NCBI GenBank assembly: GCA_002428045.1
Contig: DIZZ01000084.1
Coordinates: 43,068 to 49,150, forward strand
Direction of reading: 5' to 3'
Length of the DNA stretch: 6,083 nt
Source of the DNA: Verrucomicrobia bacterium UBA6015
Lineage (GTDB): Bacteria > Verrucomicrobiota > Kiritimatiellia > UBA8416
In this document: piece after piece, positions 1 to 6,083 of the stretch
How positions within the stretch are numbered: the stretch's first letter is position 1
Layout: each line of letters opens with the position of its first letter
Program-made: the position numbers and the translations under genes
Notes under the pieces: model-generated
Seen by the model: the letters and a program-made list of their open reading frames with translations, nothing else
What the model was told of the DNA's origin: nothing
Database searches by the model: none

Positions 1-3000
1 TCAACGACCGCCTTCAAACGCAGCCGGACCAAAGGGGGCTCATGGAGGGATTCGAGGAAAAGCCTGATGAAATCGCGCTTCACGAATACAGCGAATTCCG
101 ATTCTTTACCGGAACAAATGCGTGGCTGTTCAATGTCCAAGTGGTCACGAACGTGTCCATGCTGAAAGTTGCCGTAACAAATGATTTGGATCTCGATGGA
201 ATGCCAGACTGGTGGGAAAATGCTAACAATCTCACTGATGCCGAGGGCGACCCCGATTCTGATGGACTTGAAAACTTTCAGGAATACCTGTACGGGACGA
301 ATCCCTATAACCCCGATTCCGACGGGGATGGCTTGCTTGATGGGGCGAGTGGATTGCTCAGATTGATAGATGTTTCATATGAAACGCAGATCTTTTATGA
401 TGCTGATGGTGATGGCTATATTGATGGCGAGCAGACGATTGGAACCTCTCCGTCGTCCGCAGATACCGATGGTGACGGCATGCCCGATGGCTGGGAACTC
501 TGGTATGGACTCAATCCACTGGATGCTGCCGATGCGAATGCCGACCCGGATGGCGATGGCCTCTCTAATCTTGACGAATATAATTATACCTACGGTGCGG
601 GTGGTGTTCGTACCTCGCTCAACCCGATGAACCCGGATTCTGACGGGGACGGTCTGACGGATGGCACTAGCAGTAACGTGCCGCTTCATGTGCTCGATAG
701 TTCGGCAGATTCCAACACATGGGCATTAGGGGAGGCATCATTAGGCACACACGCGCTCGCGGTTGATACAGATGCTGATGGACTGGTTGACGGCTATGAT
801 GGTGTCGTTCCCGTTTCGGTGTATCGCCGTGGAATCGACGCAAATGGAAATGGCTATGTTGATGGCGAACTTGATATTGGTTCGAGTCCGCTTACCGCAG
901 ATAGCGATGGCGATGGGTTCGACGATGGCTGGGAACACCTACATGGATTTAACCCTACAGATACAAATAGTCCTGCTGCTGCTGGAGATTCTGATGGGGA
1001 TGGCCTTTCGGATGCCGATGAGTATGCTCTCGGTTCGAATCCGCTCGCTGCCGATACAGACGGGGATGGGATTCCAGACGGAGATGAAGTAGCCAATGGC
1101 CTTTCACCTATATTGGCAGATACCGATGGTGATGGCCTCTCCGATAGCGTAGAACTCGACGAATCCAGTGAGACGGGTGGTCTAACAGATCCTCTGAATC
1201 CCGACACGGATGGCGATGGACTCACCGATGGCTTCGAAGTCTTGGTCCGGGGGACTGACCCCCGCATGATTGATACGGATGGGGACGGACTCACCGATGG
1301 CTTCGGATTGTCTCGCCCTGTTGCATTGCCACGTACAAATAGCATATCAAATATGCCACCTGCATTGGTTGTTTTACCGGGAGAGATGGATTGCGGAACC
1401 GATCCGGTTTCTGCCGATACGGACGAGGACGGATATAATGATGGATGGGAAGTCTTCTTTGGAATGAATCCGCATGACCCCACAAGCCCTGGATCGAGCG
1501 TGAGCGGCGATACGGATGGTGATGGACTGCCATTGATGCTTGAGAACCAAATCGGAACCAAGCCTTTTGAACGTGACACCGATGGGGATGGAGTACCCGA
1601 TGGCGAGGAAGTGATCACATCTACCAGCAACGGTGTGATTCGTGTGACAGGATTCCATTCTGACCCGCTACGTACCGATTCTGATGGCGATGGCATCAGT
1701 GATGGGGTTAGTAACAATGATGGATCCCTTTTGGCCGGTTTATGGCTAAATGATCGGGTTACAGCAACTAGCATCGGCGGTGGAGAAACTATTGCCACCG
1801 CATTGAACCCGACAAACAGTTTCTCTATGGCGCCTACCTTTGGTGGCTTCCGTTTGTCGGACTCGATGGCACTATACGTCGATCCTGCGAGTGCTAATAC
1901 TGGAGATCCCGCAGTTTATTCAGCATTGGGCCTGGGGTGGGGCGCTATGGGGGTTACGGTTAATAACACGGCAGCATTCCCATGGGCCATATTCATGTCC
2001 TATGATAGCACAAATTCCCTTGATTATCTCGTGGCCAGGAGTGATGAACACGCCGGTAAAGGCCTGGCCCTCTTTGAAAGTGGAAAACGGGTGCACTTTA
2101 CTCTCGTCCATTCTGATCCGTCCATGATAGGGGCGGACTATGATGTCAATTTTGAGACTGCATTAGTAGAGACCGCTTGGATACCGGTCGGAAGTGTGGG
2201 GACGACCGGCACCTACGACGGCGTATCTCAGACGTGGTCTTTCGACATCCCCAACCTGACTGCTGAGCCTGCGCAAGGCGGGTGGGTACGATGGAATGGT
2301 GATGATGATGATGGTAACGGTACCAATGACTATACGCAGACTGATCCCAGCGGCTATCCCGACGAGAATGATCTCATTCCATTACGTCTCAACCTTACCC
2401 CAGCGAATCTTGCCGCAGGAGAGGTTATTCTTGATATCACCAACAATGCCGCAAAGGTCAGTATTTGGACGAATAGCATAAAGCAAGGATCATCTTTGAG
2501 TCTGCCTGCAACTTGGCAGTATGATCAAATCCCAACAAACATTTGGATTGAGGGCCTTTCCGTCTCGGGTGAACCTGGCGATATACAGTATGTTGCGACA
2601 TACACGAATGAATCGTCTGCATTCCCGTATGTGGTAGAAGGCGGACTCACTGTCGCAACCGTGAGCATCAATACCAATCTGTCTGATCGCTACGTTGCGA
2701 TGAATCCTTTGGTCCCGGGTGTCGATGACATCGCTGATATCGTCGTCAACTACGCGCCAACAAATTCCGAGATGTCGATCGTGTTGCAGACGACTCCGTA
2801 TCCCGCGACAAACACTTCCGTATGGTCTACGGCCGTTGTTACAAACACGACTGCAGGAACAAATTCAATCGTGATCCCATGTGCTTTCACAAACATTCAA
2901 AATGCCGGTATATATGATGTCCGCGCTGTTCTGGGCGGTGGCCTGCAAACGCCCGAACCGTTTACAATTTCAAAATTCAAAGTATCGCTCGAAGAGGATT

Positions 3001-6000
3001 TCTTTGATTCAGCATATTTCACGGCCACGACTTCAAGTAATACTGTACCCTTTAATGTGGCCGTAAGTGATCGCAATGCTTCAATGTCCTGTGGTCCAGC
3101 GCTCGGTGACTTGAGTTCCGCTTCCCCACCTCTCTACCTTGGCGTTCGCCGATTCTATGTCACCTCGAACCAAAGCCCTACGAGTGCGGTTGTGGAAAGT
3201 ATTCCCGGCACTGGATCTCTTCCTGGGACCTCGGCAGATATCAATCTTCCTGGTGTCACGGTTGATCAGGCAGAGCACTATTGGCTACATGCGGAATGGG
3301 TGATGGAGAACCCGGATGGAACCACAAACACCTCCATTGTAAGTACGAATTTATTGGATGTTACGTATGATTCAGGAGGCGGGTCTGATGTAGAGTATGA
3401 TATTAGTGGACCAGAGCATTTCTACATTGGTTGCCATGAAACAAATACGTATAGCCTAGTAATACGCGTCAACAATAACGACTCCGTGGAAGTTGACAAT
3501 GCCTCAAATATCACTTGGTCTGTTGAGTCTGGTTCCGGACTCAGCTTCGAAGGTGATATCACGAACACCTATGTAGAAATCAGCGTTGAATCCCCCGCTA
3601 CTATAACCAACCGTATCGCTTCTGGAATATCAGTATCATTTATGGTTGACGGAAGTACAAATACGAGTGCCCTGGGTGTGGTGATATATCCCGCTTTGTC
3701 CGCAACACCTACGTTTTTGATTTTTGATGATTCCACGTCAAATGGAACGATTAATATCTCAGGCTTCTATGAGGAAGTCGATTATCTCAAGACGAGAGGA
3801 ACTGGCTTAGACGTTCCAAGCACAAACGTTATCAGTGGGGTTTCGTTCACCACCTCAGGTGGCAGCGGTTCTTGTAGTGTTGAGATGAACACGGAAAATG
3901 TGGCGACAGGGAATTGGTTTGAATTTGAGGTCGACCGCAAGGACTGCAATCATGACTATCGACTTGCAACGGCAATTGTCGCGCGGGCCGACATGGATAT
4001 GATTGATGTTGCCGATAGTAACGAATGGTCAGAGGGTGCCTCTCTGATTGCGAATTGGAATGATGATGATTGGAACGGCGACATTGATTGGGATCAAACC
4101 AATCTAGTTCATTCCGACCCAAACCTTTATCCGATCGCGCTTTCCGTAACACCCGCAGATATTCTAACCAACGGAACCGTTGAACTGGAGCTGTCAACGA
4201 CTAGCGGCTCTGGTTATGTGTGCATCTGGACCAATGCCTACAAGAACGGTTCTAGCTTTACCACTCACTCTTGGTCAGTGGAGGACATGCCATCCACTGT
4301 TTGGATTGAGGCAAAGACCAACAGTCCGGCATATCAGGATATCGAGCTGACTCTGAAGTATACGAGTACGAGTCCATCTATTACCTCATCCGACAAAATA
4401 CGCATGAATGCCTATCTGCCAACAATTCAGGTGCTGGATACCAGCCGCAATGAGGTCCTTCCAGACCCGGCATTAGGCAATATCCGTGTCACCCATTTAC
4501 GCGAAAATGTCGCAGACGCTGATGATGACGGCGTGCTTGACCGTTTTCAGGATGGCCTTCCGTCTGCTGCGTATACGAATATGGTGGCGTTTCACGTGGA
4601 TCAAATGCCGGGCATTACCAACTTTTCCGGGCTTGCCGTTCATCTGTCTATCGGCAGCTCAGAGTGGGGAACCAATGCCGTGTTCGGCTTATTCGGAGGG
4701 AAAAGGCGTGATCTACCCACCGGTATTGGGGATGTCAGGGTCTACTGCCCAGCCATTAGCGGATCAAATGTCTTGATTCAAAGCAGCGAACTATGGGTAG
4801 GTACCGCCAATCCCAATGTGTCAACCTCCACCAATATTGCGTCGTTCATTGGGGCAAGCAACCTCACCTTCTATGTTGAAGGAGCAACGCCAGGAGCTGT
4901 TTCTGTTGGACTTTCTTTCGGGCAGCCGAAGTCCATATTCCTGCCCGCTGATCCTCATGCTGAGATTATCGTGCATCGAGATGTCCCGGATAGCGACCAG
5001 GATGGCCTGCTGGGGGCCCCAGATGTGCTTTCACCATTTACAGAGTCAACCATACCGTTACTCTCAGGCATTGCCGAAACACATGTTCCGCTAGGTATTG
5101 CCAATCGTCCAAGCGGTGCGTCTGCATACATATACACAACCATACGTAATATGATGGGTGCTGACGCGCGGCATCTGGTCCTAAATGCATTGAGTAGCGA
5201 TACAAAACGGCTGGCCAATGAAGACGGTGGCGACACCGTGGTCATCCAACGCCCATCAGGAAGAATCGTGCGCTTTGATGCAACGACCGGCGCCCCGCTT
5301 CCACCTGATCATATGCGGACTTACCGCTGGGATGACGCATCGAACACCCTATGGTTCAACTCCGGTGTAGGCCATAAGTTCTCTGCTGCAGCAGCACCTC
5401 TTACGGCAGTCATGACGCCACAGGGCGTTAGCGTCAACAATTCCATTGTGTTTGAAGGAGTATCAGACTCTCTCTCCGGTGTTGACATGGATGTTACGAG
5501 TGCCTGGGGAACGGCCACACTTACGTTTGATGCCCGAACAAATCATATAGAACGCATTGGACACAGTGGAATCGTAAGCAGTAGTACAATCACGTGGGAA
5601 ACCAACACCTATGCGTCCTGTACCATTACCAATTTGCTTGATGGGATTGTTGCTCGCGAAACGGAGATAACCACCGGTGTAGACCGCGTCGCAATAAGCA
5701 TCAATGACAGTGCATTGACCAAATCCGTAGTGGGATATAGCGGGATTCAACGCAAACCATCATGGCTGCTTATCAATGTTGTTACAACAGCGGATAGTAC
5801 CATAACCAACTCGTACAATGTTGCCAATCACAGTTGGGGTAGGGCGGTTACGAGCTTGACCAGTCCCGGATATAGCACAAATGCCCCCATTGACGAAACC
5901 TGGAGCTATGAAACCAATGGCGTCAACAGAGGATTGCTTTCAACCTATACGTCAAATCAAGGTAATTGGTTTACCAACACATATGATACGAGTCGCAGGC

Positions 6001-6083
6001 TCAAAGAAAATCGGGCGGTCCTTGCCTCATCGGCACCGTGTGATAACGATAATTGCTATCTTACCAAATACACGTGGTCTTCA
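1..6083 (+). CDS. Giant RHS/YD-repeat-type surface protein with calcium-loop array, internal fragment (both ends missing)
   Basis: One reading frame (first complete codon at base 3) runs through the whole window: 2,027 codons without a stop, so the real protein exceeds 2,027 residues. Bases 1-2 finish a codon that starts outside. Order of parts: end of a beta domain (residues 1-60), 19 Asp/Gly calcium loops (61-568), beta-rich linker (569-761), an Asp-loop/W-I-E module in three copies (762-869, 1350-1453, 1503-1640) separated by Ig-like Ser/Thr/Asn-rich stretches, and the beginning of an RHS/YD-repeat region (about 1700-2027). The chain is Cys-poor (11 Cys by my count) and very acidic in the array, as expected of an exported protein. 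No signal peptide or membrane anchor is visible because the N terminus is upstream. RHS-family proteins build beta cages and often end in variable C-terminal domains; that part is downstream. The call as one coding gene is nearly certain; the RHS label is good; the role (adhesin, toxin carrier, or other surface protein) is unknown. Confidence 0.93.
3..182 (+). other. C-terminal end of an upstream beta-rich domain (residues 1-60)
   Basis: These 60 residues precede the first calcium loop. They alternate hydrophobic and polar residues (for example F-R-F-F-T-G-T-N-A-W-L-F-N-V-Q-V-V and M-L-K-V-A-V-T-N), which suggests three or so beta strands closing a sandwich domain that began outside the window. 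I do not recognise the family. In-frame Met codons at 42 and 159 are not convincing starts: neither is followed by a signal peptide, and coding character continues to their left. The stretch directly abuts the first loop, so no flexible linker separates it from the array. Confidence 0.5.
183..350 (+). repeat. Calcium-array superunit 1 (loops 1-3)
   Basis: Three loops in a fixed order: a W-E loop (D-x-D-G-M-P-D-W-W-E), an E-Y loop (ending F-Q-E-Y followed by G-T-N-P) and a terminal loop (D-S-D-G-D-G-L-L-D-G-A-S) lacking the acidic residue at position 12. Spacing is 22 and 22 residues. The same order recurs in superunits 2 to 4. It is followed by a short hydrophobic linker (about bases 345-398). 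Confidence 0.6.
399..671 (+). repeat. Calcium-array superunit 2 (loops 4-7)
   Basis: Starts with a D-A-D-G-D-G-Y-I-D-G-E loop followed by I-G-T-S-P and A-D. Then come the W-E loop (M-P-D-G-W-E, then Y-G-L-N-P), the E-Y loop (L-S-N-L-D-E-Y) and a terminal loop ending L-T-D-G-T-S. Loop spacings are 21, 27 and 31 residues. The leading loop is closely matched by the leading loop of superunit 3 at base 837. After the terminal loop a longer linker follows, including one extra loop at 765. Confidence 0.6.
837..1307 (+). repeat. Calcium-array superunit 3, extended (loops 9-15)
   Basis: Begins with D-A-N-G-N-G-Y-V-D-G-E and I-G-S-S-P, matching the leading loop of superunit 2. It continues with a W-E loop (F-D-D-G-W-E, then G-F-N-P) and an E-Y loop (L-S-D-A-D-E-Y, then G-S-N-P). 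Instead of stopping at the next loop, it runs through four D-T-D-G-D-G loops (1053, 1119, 1203, 1272). The last ends D-G-F-G without the acidic residue at position 12. Loops 14 and 15 are nearly identical in DNA, which suggests the extension grew by local duplication. Confidence 0.55.
1416..1715 (+). repeat. Calcium-array superunit 4 (loops 16-19)
   Basis: The W-E loop (D-E-D-G-Y-N-D-G-W-E, then G-M-N-P) is followed by a degenerate middle loop at 1509 (D-G-L-P-L-M-L-E, position 9 Asp lost, yet position 12 Glu kept). Next come a loop with D-G-E-E at 1575 and a terminal loop (D-S-D-G-D-G-I-S-D-G-V-S) at 1677. Spacings are 31, 22 and 34 residues. The terminal form repeats the D-G-x-S ending of superunits 1 and 2. 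The calcium array ends here. Confidence 0.55.
1710..2285 (+). other. Beta-rich region after the calcium array, unassigned (residues 570-761)
   Basis: About 190 residues with no calcium loops. The first third is Gly/Ser/Thr/Asn-rich (G-G-G-E-T-I-A-T-A, L-N-P-T-N-S). Later parts have alternating strands with aromatic residues (F-P-W-A-I-F-M-S-Y; T-W-S-F-D-I-P-N-L). It ends directly at the first Asp-rich/W-I-E module. The composition suggests an extracellular beta sandwich. I cannot name a family, and no catalytic motif is apparent. The charged middle stretch (A-R-S-D-E-H-A-G-K, E-S-G-K-R-V-H-F) is the only part with many basic residues. Confidence 0.5.
2286..2609 (+). repeat. Asp-rich loop / W-I-E beta module, copy 1 (residues 762-869)
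   Basis: The module opens with R-W-N-G-D-D-D-D-G-N-G at 2289-2321 (four consecutive GAT codons) and an acidic N-D-L-I-P-L near 2370. It continues with L-T-P-A-N, then G-E-V-I-L-D-I, then I-W-T-N-x-x-K-x-G-S-S (from base 2463), and ends in P-T-N-I-W-I-E-G (from 2532) and G-D-I-Q-Y-V. The second copy, at 4053, matches these landmarks in the same order with almost the same spacing: 83 versus 81 residues from the Asp loop to W-I-E. Modules of this sort precede RHS cores in large proteins I associate with the PVC bacteria. The Asp loop probably binds calcium (inference). Confidence 0.7.
2610..4049 (+). other. Long Ig-like, Ser/Thr/Asn-rich beta region between module copies 1 and 2 (residues 870-1349)
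   Basis: About 480 residues of alternating beta-strand pattern with very frequent Thr-Asn pairs, little charge clustering and no calcium loops. Recognisable sandwich-like stretches include A-G-I-Y-D-V-R-A-V-L near 2910, H-Y-W-L-H-A-E-W near 3279, and I-T-W-S-V-E-S-G-S-G near 3510. The Y-D-V and W-S-V endings look like the closing strands of Ig-like or FN3-like domains, so three to five such domains could fit. No domain boundary is sharp enough to place by eye. There is no enzyme motif. The likely role is a spacer or adhesive stalk between the two Asp-loop modules. Confidence 0.5.
4050..4361 (+). repeat. Asp-rich loop / W-I-E beta module, copy 2 (residues 1350-1453)
   Basis: Opens A-N-W-N-D-D-D-W-N-G at 4050-4079, then L-Y-P-I-A-L-S-V-T-P-A-D, then G-T-V-E-L-E-L. 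Next is I-W-T-N-x-x-K-x-G-S-S from base 4224, ending P-S-T-V-W-I-E from 4290 and D-I-E-L-T-L-K-Y. All landmarks of copy 1 recur in order and nearly in register, so the two are clearly homologous. The DNA itself has diverged, so the duplication is old or the copies were acquired separately. It is followed by about 50 residues leading to the third Asp loop. Confidence 0.7.
4509..4922 (+). repeat. Diverged third Asp-loop / (W/Y)-(I/V)-E module (residues 1503-1640)
   Basis: Begins with V-A-D-A-D-D-D-G-V-L-D-R-F-Q-D-G at 4509-4556, a good calcium loop. It ends with T-F-Y-V-E-G-A-T-P-G from 4866, which corresponds to the I-W-I-E-G end of copies 1 and 2. The distance from loop to Y-V-E is about 119 residues rather than 81-83, so this copy carries an insertion or is a related but different domain. 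The I-W-T-N-x-x-K-x-G-S-S motif is not found here. Assignment as a third copy rests on the two end landmarks only. Confidence 0.45.
4923..5099 (+). other. Connector with one more short calcium-loop-like motif before the RHS region
   Basis: Contains D-V-P-D-S-D-Q-D-G-L-L-G from base 4980, a calcium-loop start (D-S-D-Q-D-G) that lacks the later acidic ligands. It is flanked by hydrophobic strands (A-E-I-I-V-H-R upstream, S-T-I-P-L-L-S-G downstream). It sits between the third module and the RHS-like region and probably acts as a hinge or stabilising loop. Confidence 0.4.
5100..6083 (+). other. Start of the RHS/YD-repeat region (residues about 1700-2027, continues beyond window)
   Basis: The region carries the features that open an RHS core. 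G-D-T-V-V-I-Q-R-P-S-G-R-I-V-R-F-D (5229-5279) resembles the 'hydrophobic-E/Q-R-x-x-G-x-x-x-x-F' strand pair common at the N-terminal end of RHS proteins. It is followed by Y-R-W-D-D (from 5322), repeated W-x-T-N-x-Y type strands (I-T-W-E-T-N-T-Y near 5592; T-W-S-Y-E-T-N-G near 5898) and then N-T-Y-D-T-S-R-R-L at 5976-6002. The last matches the YD-repeat core Y-D-x(3)-R-L. RHS repeats wrap into a hollow beta shell. Only the first turns are in view; the hallmark terminal RHS core motif and the variable C-terminal domain would be to the right. The exact left border is uncertain. Confidence 0.65.

Larger units (their letters stand above)
183..1709 (+). repeat. Array of 19 thrombospondin-type-3/EF-loop-like calcium-binding repeats (residues 61-568)
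   Basis: Nineteen copies of a loop close to D-x-D-x-D-G-x-x-D-x-x-E begin at bases 183, 249, 315, 399, 462, 543, 636, 765, 837, 900, 987, 1053, 1119, 1203, 1272, 1416, 1509, 1575 and 1677. The commonest form is D-T-D-G-D-G-L-x-D-G. Spacing is mostly 21-31 residues, with longer gaps of 43, 48 and 34 before loops 8, 16 and 19. The acidic residue at loop position 12 is kept in 13 of 19; loops 3, 4, 7, 9, 15 and 19 lack it. Loop 17 has lost the Asp at position 9, and loop 9 has Asn in place of two ligand Asp residues. Such loops bind calcium in thrombospondin type 3, dockerin-like and related bacterial surface repeats; binding here is inferred. The likely role is a calcium-dependent rigid stalk outside the cell. 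Asn-Pro often sits between loops (G-x-N-P), typical of bacterial arrays of this class. Confidence 0.9.

Noticed and set aside
42..44. In-frame ATG preceded by a purine-rich AGGGGG stretch, as a possible gene start
   Set aside because: The frame is open to its left with normal coding character, the spacing from the purine run to ATG is only three bases, and no signal peptide follows although the protein looks exported.
370..630. Short Met-rich plus-strand open frames overlapping the array (also at 763-1092)
   Set aside because: These are out-of-frame readings of GATGGN codons, which give M and W/G runs; they have no domain logic and sit wholly inside the main gene.
183..1709. Regularly spaced short DNA repeats that might suggest a CRISPR array or a tandem DNA repeat
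   Set aside because: The repeats vary at third codon positions, spacing changes by multiples of three, and they encode conserved calcium loops. They are protein repeats.
854..1798. A 314-codon antisense open frame rich in P-S-P-S-V-S
   Set aside because: It is the reverse-complement shadow of the GAT/GGN-rich calcium-loop codons: the P-S-P-S-V-S periodicity matches the D-G-D-G repeats exactly. The plus frame is open across the whole window and has recognisable protein motifs.
2295..2315. GAT codon run as a possible phase-variation tract
   Set aside because: Only four GAT units in a row, and length changes would be in threes, keeping frame. It is better explained as an acidic calcium-loop coding stretch.
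4486..5094. Plus-strand open frames at 4486-4776 and 4816-5094 as separate small genes
   Set aside because: Both are in a different frame from the continuous giant ORF, lack recognisable domains, and have no intergenic space or ribosome-binding context.
5463..5750. Antisense open frames in the RHS region (also 5321-5518)
   Set aside because: No motif or start context supports them; the plus frame here contains RHS-like strands and a YD repeat.

Overview
The window holds one thing: the interior of a single giant plus-strand gene. The frame whose codons start at position 3 (residue n of the visible fragment begins at base 3n) is open from the first to the last base. That is 2,027 codons with no stop, and neither the true start nor the true stop is in view. 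There is no intergenic DNA, promoter, terminator, RNA gene, CRISPR array or mobile element. Every other open frame is nested in this one or antisense to it.

Layout in visible residues: 1-60, a short end piece of an upstream beta-rich domain; 61-568, an array of 19 calcium-loop repeats of the D-x-D-G-D-G type (thrombospondin type 3 / EF-loop-like); 569-761, a beta-rich linker region; 762-869, an Asp-rich-loop plus W-I-E module, copy 1; 870-1349, a long Ser/Thr/Asn-rich, Ig-like beta region; 1350-1453, a clear second copy of the module; 1503-1640, a diverged third copy; about 1700-2027, the entry into an RHS/YD-repeat shell, with the first recognisable Y-D-x(3)-R-L repeat near the right edge. 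The gene continues to the right into what should be the rest of the RHS barrel.

The most natural reading is a very large secreted or cell-surface protein: a calcium-stiffened stalk, then beta-sandwich modules, then an RHS-type beta cage. RHS proteins often carry a variable, sometimes toxic, C-terminal domain, but any such domain lies outside this window and cannot be asserted. The mixed Asp-loop, 'WxTN' and RHS architecture with abundant Thr-Asn pairs resembles giant proteins I associate with the Verrucomicrobiota/Kiritimatiellota/Planctomycetota group. That taxonomic guess is moderate to low confidence, based on style and roughly balanced base composition only.

The main structure not explained by simple family naming is a higher-order organisation of the calcium repeats into about four superunits, and the reiterated Asp-loop/W-I-E module along the chain.
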